Of a DNA stretch of 64,000 bases, positions 61,305-64,000 are shown piece by piece. The DNA comes from an uncultured Actinomycetes bacterium (GTDB lineage: Bacteria; Actinomycetota; Coriobacteriia; Coriobacteriales; Atopobiaceae), in the NCBI GenBank assembly GCA_900314645.1, contig OMWB01000007.1, forward strand, positions 16,027-80,026, given 5' to 3'. The notes under the pieces were generated by a model that was not told where the DNA came from, searched no databases, and saw nothing but the letters and a program-made list of their open reading frames with translations. Each line of letters begins with the position of its first letter. Within the stretch, counting starts at the first letter, position 1. The translations under genes and the position numbers were made by a program.

Positions 61305-62086
61305 GCGTTTACCACTCCTCCATAGCGACGCCCGCGCCGCTGGAACGCACGAATGGCTCGTAGGTACTCCCACCGGCTGAAGTCAGGCCAATACAGGTCC
61401 GTGACGTACATCTCGGTGTAGGCCAGCTGCCACAGCAGATAGTTGGACAGCCTCAGCTCACCCGACGTACGAACCAGCAGGTCTGGATCAGGCAGGCCAG
61501 CGGTATACAGGCGCTGCGTCACCGCGTCAACGTCCACGTCCTCAGGACGCATGGTGCCGGCGGCCACCTCTTCGGCAATCAGGCGGGCGGCACGGGCAAT
61601 CTCCGCGCGCGAGCCATAGTTGACCGCAAGCGCGAAGGTCATGCCATCATAGGCGGCTGTCTCGTCGAGGCCGCGCTGAAACACGTCTCGCGTCTCCTTG
61701 GGCAGCACGTCGAGGTCGCCCAGGAACTTCAGACGCACGTTCTCCTGATGGAAGAGCGGCAGTTCCTTGACGAGCGTGGTGGCAAAGAGGTGCATCAGCA
61801 GGTTTACCTCACGCTGGGGGCGCTTCCAGTTCTCCGTGGAGAAGGCATAGGCGCTCAGCACGTCCACGCCCAGACGCACGCTCGTAGTCACCGTCTCGCG
61901 AAGCGAGTCGACGCCGGCCACATGGCCGCGCGAGCGGTCGAGCCCGCGCGCCTGTGCCCACCGCCCGTTGCCATCCATGATGAACGACACGTGGCTCGGA
62001 ATGCGCTCGAGGTCAACGTCCTCAAGCGAGATGTCATTGGGAGCGTCCGCAAAGTACGCCCTCAGCTTAGCTTCGTCACGTTGCAC
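61301..62086 (-). CDS. uppS: Undecaprenyl diphosphate synthase (isoprenyl transferase)
   Basis: A 261-residue cis-prenyltransferase that makes the C55 lipid carrier. It has the catalytic FIMDGNGRWAQARG near residue 35, LSAYAFSTENWKRP, and the C-terminal DLLVRTSGELRLSNYLLWQLAYTE(M). The GTG start at 62086 is supported by GGAGATC. It links the MEP pathway products with envelope synthesis; frr is 0 bases upstream and cdsA overlaps downstream. Confidence 0.96.
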   Translation of the reverse strand: MQRDEAKLRAYFADAPNDISLEDVDLERIPSHVSFIMDGNGRWAQARGLDRSRGHVAGVDSLRETVTTSVRLGVDVLSAYAFSTENWKRPQREVNLLMHLFATTLVKELPLFHQENVRLKFLGDLDVLPKETRDVFQRGLDETAAYDGMTFALAVNYGSRAEIARAARLIAEEVAAGTMRPEDVDVDAVTQRLYTAGLPDPDLLVRTSGELRLSNYLLWQLAYTEMYVTDLYWPDFSRWEYLRAIRAFQRRGRRYGGVVNA

Positions 62087-62641
62087 TTAGATCTCCATGA
62101 CCTCGGCGGTCTTGGTCTTCAGCATATCGTCGATCTTTGCCGTGAACTCGTCGGTCACCTTCTGGATGGCCTTCTTCTCACGAGCGAGATCGTCCTCTGT
62201 GAGCTCGCCTTCCTTCTCCAGGAACTCGACCTCCTCGTTGGCGTCACGACGGGCGTTGCGCACAGCGATCTTTGCCTGCTCCGCATACTTGTTGCAGTCC
62301 TTGACGAGCTCGCGACGACGCTCCTCCGTGGGCTTGGGGAACGGCAGGCGGATGCAGATGCCATCGTTCGACGGCGTGATGCCGATATCCGAATCCATGA
62401 TGGCACGCTCGATGGAGCGCAGCGAGCTCTTGTCCCATGGCTCGATGACGAGCATGGAGGCCTCAGGCACCTTGATGCCCGCAAGCTGCACGATCGGCGT
62501 GGGGACACCGTAGTAGTCGACGCGGAGGTCATCAAGGACGTGCGCGTTCGCGCGGCCAGTGCGCACCTTGGCAAAGTTGTGGCGAAGCGCATCGATGCAC
62601 TTGTTCATCTGGGCGCGTGCAGAATCGGTAAACTCGCTCAT
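62087..62641 (-). CDS. frr: Ribosome recycling factor
   Basis: A 184-residue protein of standard length. It has the RRF helical bundle and the diagnostic RTGRANAHVLDDLRVDYYGVPTP, PWDKSSLRSIERAI, and RRRELVKDCNKYAEQAKIAVRN. It splits post-termination ribosomes with EF-G. GGGAGAG precedes the start. It sits between pyrH and uppS, as in most Gram-positives. Confidence 0.97.
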   Translation of the reverse strand: MSEFTDSARAQMNKCIDALRHNFAKVRTGRANAHVLDDLRVDYYGVPTPIVQLAGIKVPEASMLVIEPWDKSSLRSIERAIMDSDIGITPSNDGICIRLPFPKPTEERRRELVKDCNKYAEQAKIAVRNARRDANEEVEFLEKEGELTEDDLAREKKAIQKVTDEFTAKIDDMLKTKTAEVMEI

Positions 62642-62650
62642 GGTCTCTCC

Positions 62651-63373
62651 CTAGTCTTCCTCGACGACCGTCGTGCCCACGGGCAGCCCCTTCAGGGCGT
62701 CGACGATCGCGCCTTCCTGTTCCATGTTGAACACCATGATCGGCATGTGGTTCTCCTGGCAGAGTGCCGTAGCCGTGGCGTCCATAACACCAAGACGCCA
62801 CTTCAGGACGTCGCGGTAGCTGATGGTGTCGAACTTCTTTGCCTCAGGATACTTCTTGGGATCCTTGTTGTAGATGCCATCCACCTTAGTGGCCTTCATC
62901 AGGACCTCGGCGCCGATCTCGCAGGCGCGAAGTGCCGCTGCGGTGTCGGTGGTGAAGTAGGGGTTGCCCGTGCCAGACGCAAAGATGGTGATGCGCCCCT
63001 TCTCCAGGTGGCGAATCGCACGACGGCGAATGTAGGTCTCGGAGATGGCGTGCATCTCGATGGCGCTCATAACGCGGCAGTCCATGCCGTTCTTCTCGAA
63101 GCAGTCCTGCAGCGCGAGCGAGTTGATGACCGTCGCGAGCATGCCCATGTTGTCGCCCTGCGCGCGGTCCATGCCCTCGGCTGCGCCCTCAACGCCACGA
63201 TAGATGTTGCCGCCACCAACGACCACGGCGATCTGGATGCCGTCATCGTGGGCAGGCTTGATGGCCTCAGCGATGCGCTGGGGAACGGCGGGATCGATGC
63301 CGAAGTCCCTCTGGCCCATCAGCGCCTCTCCCGAAAGCTTCAACAAGACACGGTGATATTTGTAGTCAGCCAA
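62651..63373 (-). CDS. pyrH: UMP kinase
   Basis: A 240-residue amino-acid-kinase-fold enzyme that phosphorylates UMP. It has KLSGEALMG near residue 13, [11 protein letters not shown], the [17 protein letters not shown] block, and [17 protein letters not shown]. It lies 9 bases upstream of frr. GGAGG precedes the start. Its own upstream region contains the tsf terminator, so transcription may start anew here. Confidence 0.97.
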   Translation of the reverse strand: MADYKYHRVLLKLSGEALMGQRDFGIDPAVPQRIAEAIKPAHDDGIQIAVVVGGGNIYRGVEGAAEGMDRAQGDNMGMLATVINSLALQDCFEKNGMDCRVMSAIEMHAISETYIRRRAIRHLEKGRITIFASGTGNPYFTTDTAAALRACEIGAEVLMKATKVDGIYNKDPKKYPEAKKFDTISYRDVLKWRLGVMDATATALCQENHMPIMVFNMEQEGAIVDALKGLPVGTTVVEED

Positions 63374-63484
63374 GATGCCTCCTCGCCTCCATAGCTACAC
63401 AATTCCTAGAGATTCTAGCAGTTGTCTCTCTATTCCTCTTCTGACCATCGCCCAGCGACACCATAGCACCGCAAGATGGGTCTA

Positions 63485-63516
63485 CAAAGAAAGGGGCCGG
63501 AATTGCTTCCGACCCC
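63485..63516 (-). terminator. Terminator after tsf
   Basis: On the minus strand a 10-base stem (GGGGTCGGAA / TTCCGGCCCC, one wobble) with a 4-base loop is followed by TTTCTTT (63491-63485). It lies 24 bases past the tsf stop. Confidence 0.85.
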
Positions 63517-63540
63517 CTTGGTGTCCTGAACGCTTAGACG

Positions 63541-64000
63541 TTACTCGCCGAAGTTGTAACGGATGAAGCGGACGACCTTGATCTCGTCGTCAAGCTTCTT
63601 GGAGAGCTCGTCGCAGAGCTCGGCGACGGACTTGTTGCTGTCCTTGACGAAGACCTGCTCGGTCAGGGCGCGCTCCTGGAAGAACTTCTTCAGGCGGCCG
63701 TTGATGATGCCATCCCAGAACTTCTCCGGACGACCAGACTCGGCAGCCTGGGCGCGATAGATCTCGGTCTCGTGATCGATGGTCTCCTGCGGGATGTCCT
63801 CACGGCGAGCGGAGATCGGGTCGGAGGCGATGATCTGCATGGCAACGTCATGCGCGAAGGTGTTGAACTCGTCGTTCTCGGCGGTCTCGGGCTTGCCGAA
63901 GTTGAACACGACCAGAGTGGCATGCTTGCCGTCGTGGTGCACGTAAGAGGCGATGCGGCCCTTCTCGACGCTGACGCGCTGGAAGCGGACGACCTTCTGG
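63541..64000 (-). CDS. tsf: Elongation factor Ts, C-terminal part (cut by window edge)
   Basis: The visible 152 residues are the core and dimer domain of EF-Ts, the nucleotide exchange factor for EF-Tu. They include EKGRIASYVHHDGKHATLVV, AHDVAMQIIASDP, the EIYRAQAAESGRPEKFWDGIINGRLKKFF block and the KLDDEIKVVRFIRYNFGE end. The N-terminal UBA domain lies outside the window. The gene normally follows rpsB and precedes pyrH, as here. Confidence 0.96.
   Translation of the reverse strand, partial: QKVVRFQRVSVEKGRIASYVHHDGKHATLVVFNFGKPETAENDEFNTFAHDVAMQIIASDPISARREDIPQETIDHETEIYRAQAAESGRPEKFWDGIINGRLKKFFQERALTEQVFVKDSNKSVAELCDELSKKLDDEIKVVRFIRYNFGE

Overview
The window looks like chromosomal DNA from a high-GC anaerobic actinobacterium, most likely a gut or rumen Coriobacteriia member of the Olsenella/Atopobium/Collinsella type. 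This is an inference from gene content: a Pta-type acyltransferase with butyrate kinase, a sensory [FeFe]-hydrogenase homologue, oxygen-sensitive MEP isoprenoid enzymes, DUF4342 and DUF1097 proteins, and an actinobacterial-style backbone. No rRNA is present. Three tRNAs are. No transposase gene, integrase or CRISPR array is visible.

Positions 1-14,600 are the accessory, metabolically unusual part. A DUF1097 membrane protein and an acyl-phosphate module (phosphate acyltransferase + butyrate kinase) are followed by a divergent gene pair: an [FeFe]-hydrogenase-like iron-sulfur PAS sensor and a SpoIIE/PP2C-like phosphatase. Next come a Nif11-like small protein and an orphan PTS IIB-like protein. 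A set of mostly minus-strand genes follows: acyl carrier protein, DUF35 zinc-ribbon protein, SCP2-type thiolase, a divergent PucR/CdaR-like regulator, an iron-sulfur flavoprotein, a CocE/NonD hydrolase and a second acyl carrier protein. A 16-bp dyad (YTGTGYGKTYRCACAW) lies 114-128 bp upstream of three of these transcription units: pta-buk, the thiolase unit and the flavoprotein. I therefore propose that they form one regulon, and possibly an undescribed ACP-linked acyl catabolic or tailoring pathway that drains to acyl-phosphate and ATP.

Positions 14,700-30,400 carry a heterodimeric ABC exporter, an unknown anchored protein, a TIGR00300/ornithine-cyclodeaminase-like enzyme, a DUF4342 protein, an OmpR-type two-component system, a TPR-like membrane protein, an ABC-F ATPase, endonuclease IV and a DUF2207 protein.

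Positions 30,400-48,600 are almost entirely minus-strand housekeeping genes: coaBC, a zinc-ribbon coiled-coil protein, cysteine desulfurase, rpe, gpsA, plsY, der, a DUF512 radical-SAM protein, ispH, plsC, cmk, an RluB-type pseudouridine synthase, scpB, scpA, an M50 protease, a membrane protein and an ABC-F ATPase. The single plus-strand interruption is a SIR2-domain gene at 37.6 kb, a candidate antiphage effector.

Positions 48,600-64,000 hold an acyltransferase-3/SGNH protein, a small double-glycine-leader peptide with a zinc-ribbon core, tRNA-Val, tRNA-Ala and tRNA-Ile2, a PAP2 phosphatase, a YhhN protein, a HAD hydrolase, proS, and a tightly coupled ispG-rseP-dxr-cdsA-uppS-frr-pyrH-tsf run for isoprenoid, lipid and translation functions. 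Two families of long nested palindromes lie between genes: 11,079 and 19,598 form one family, 54,902 and 56,785 the other.
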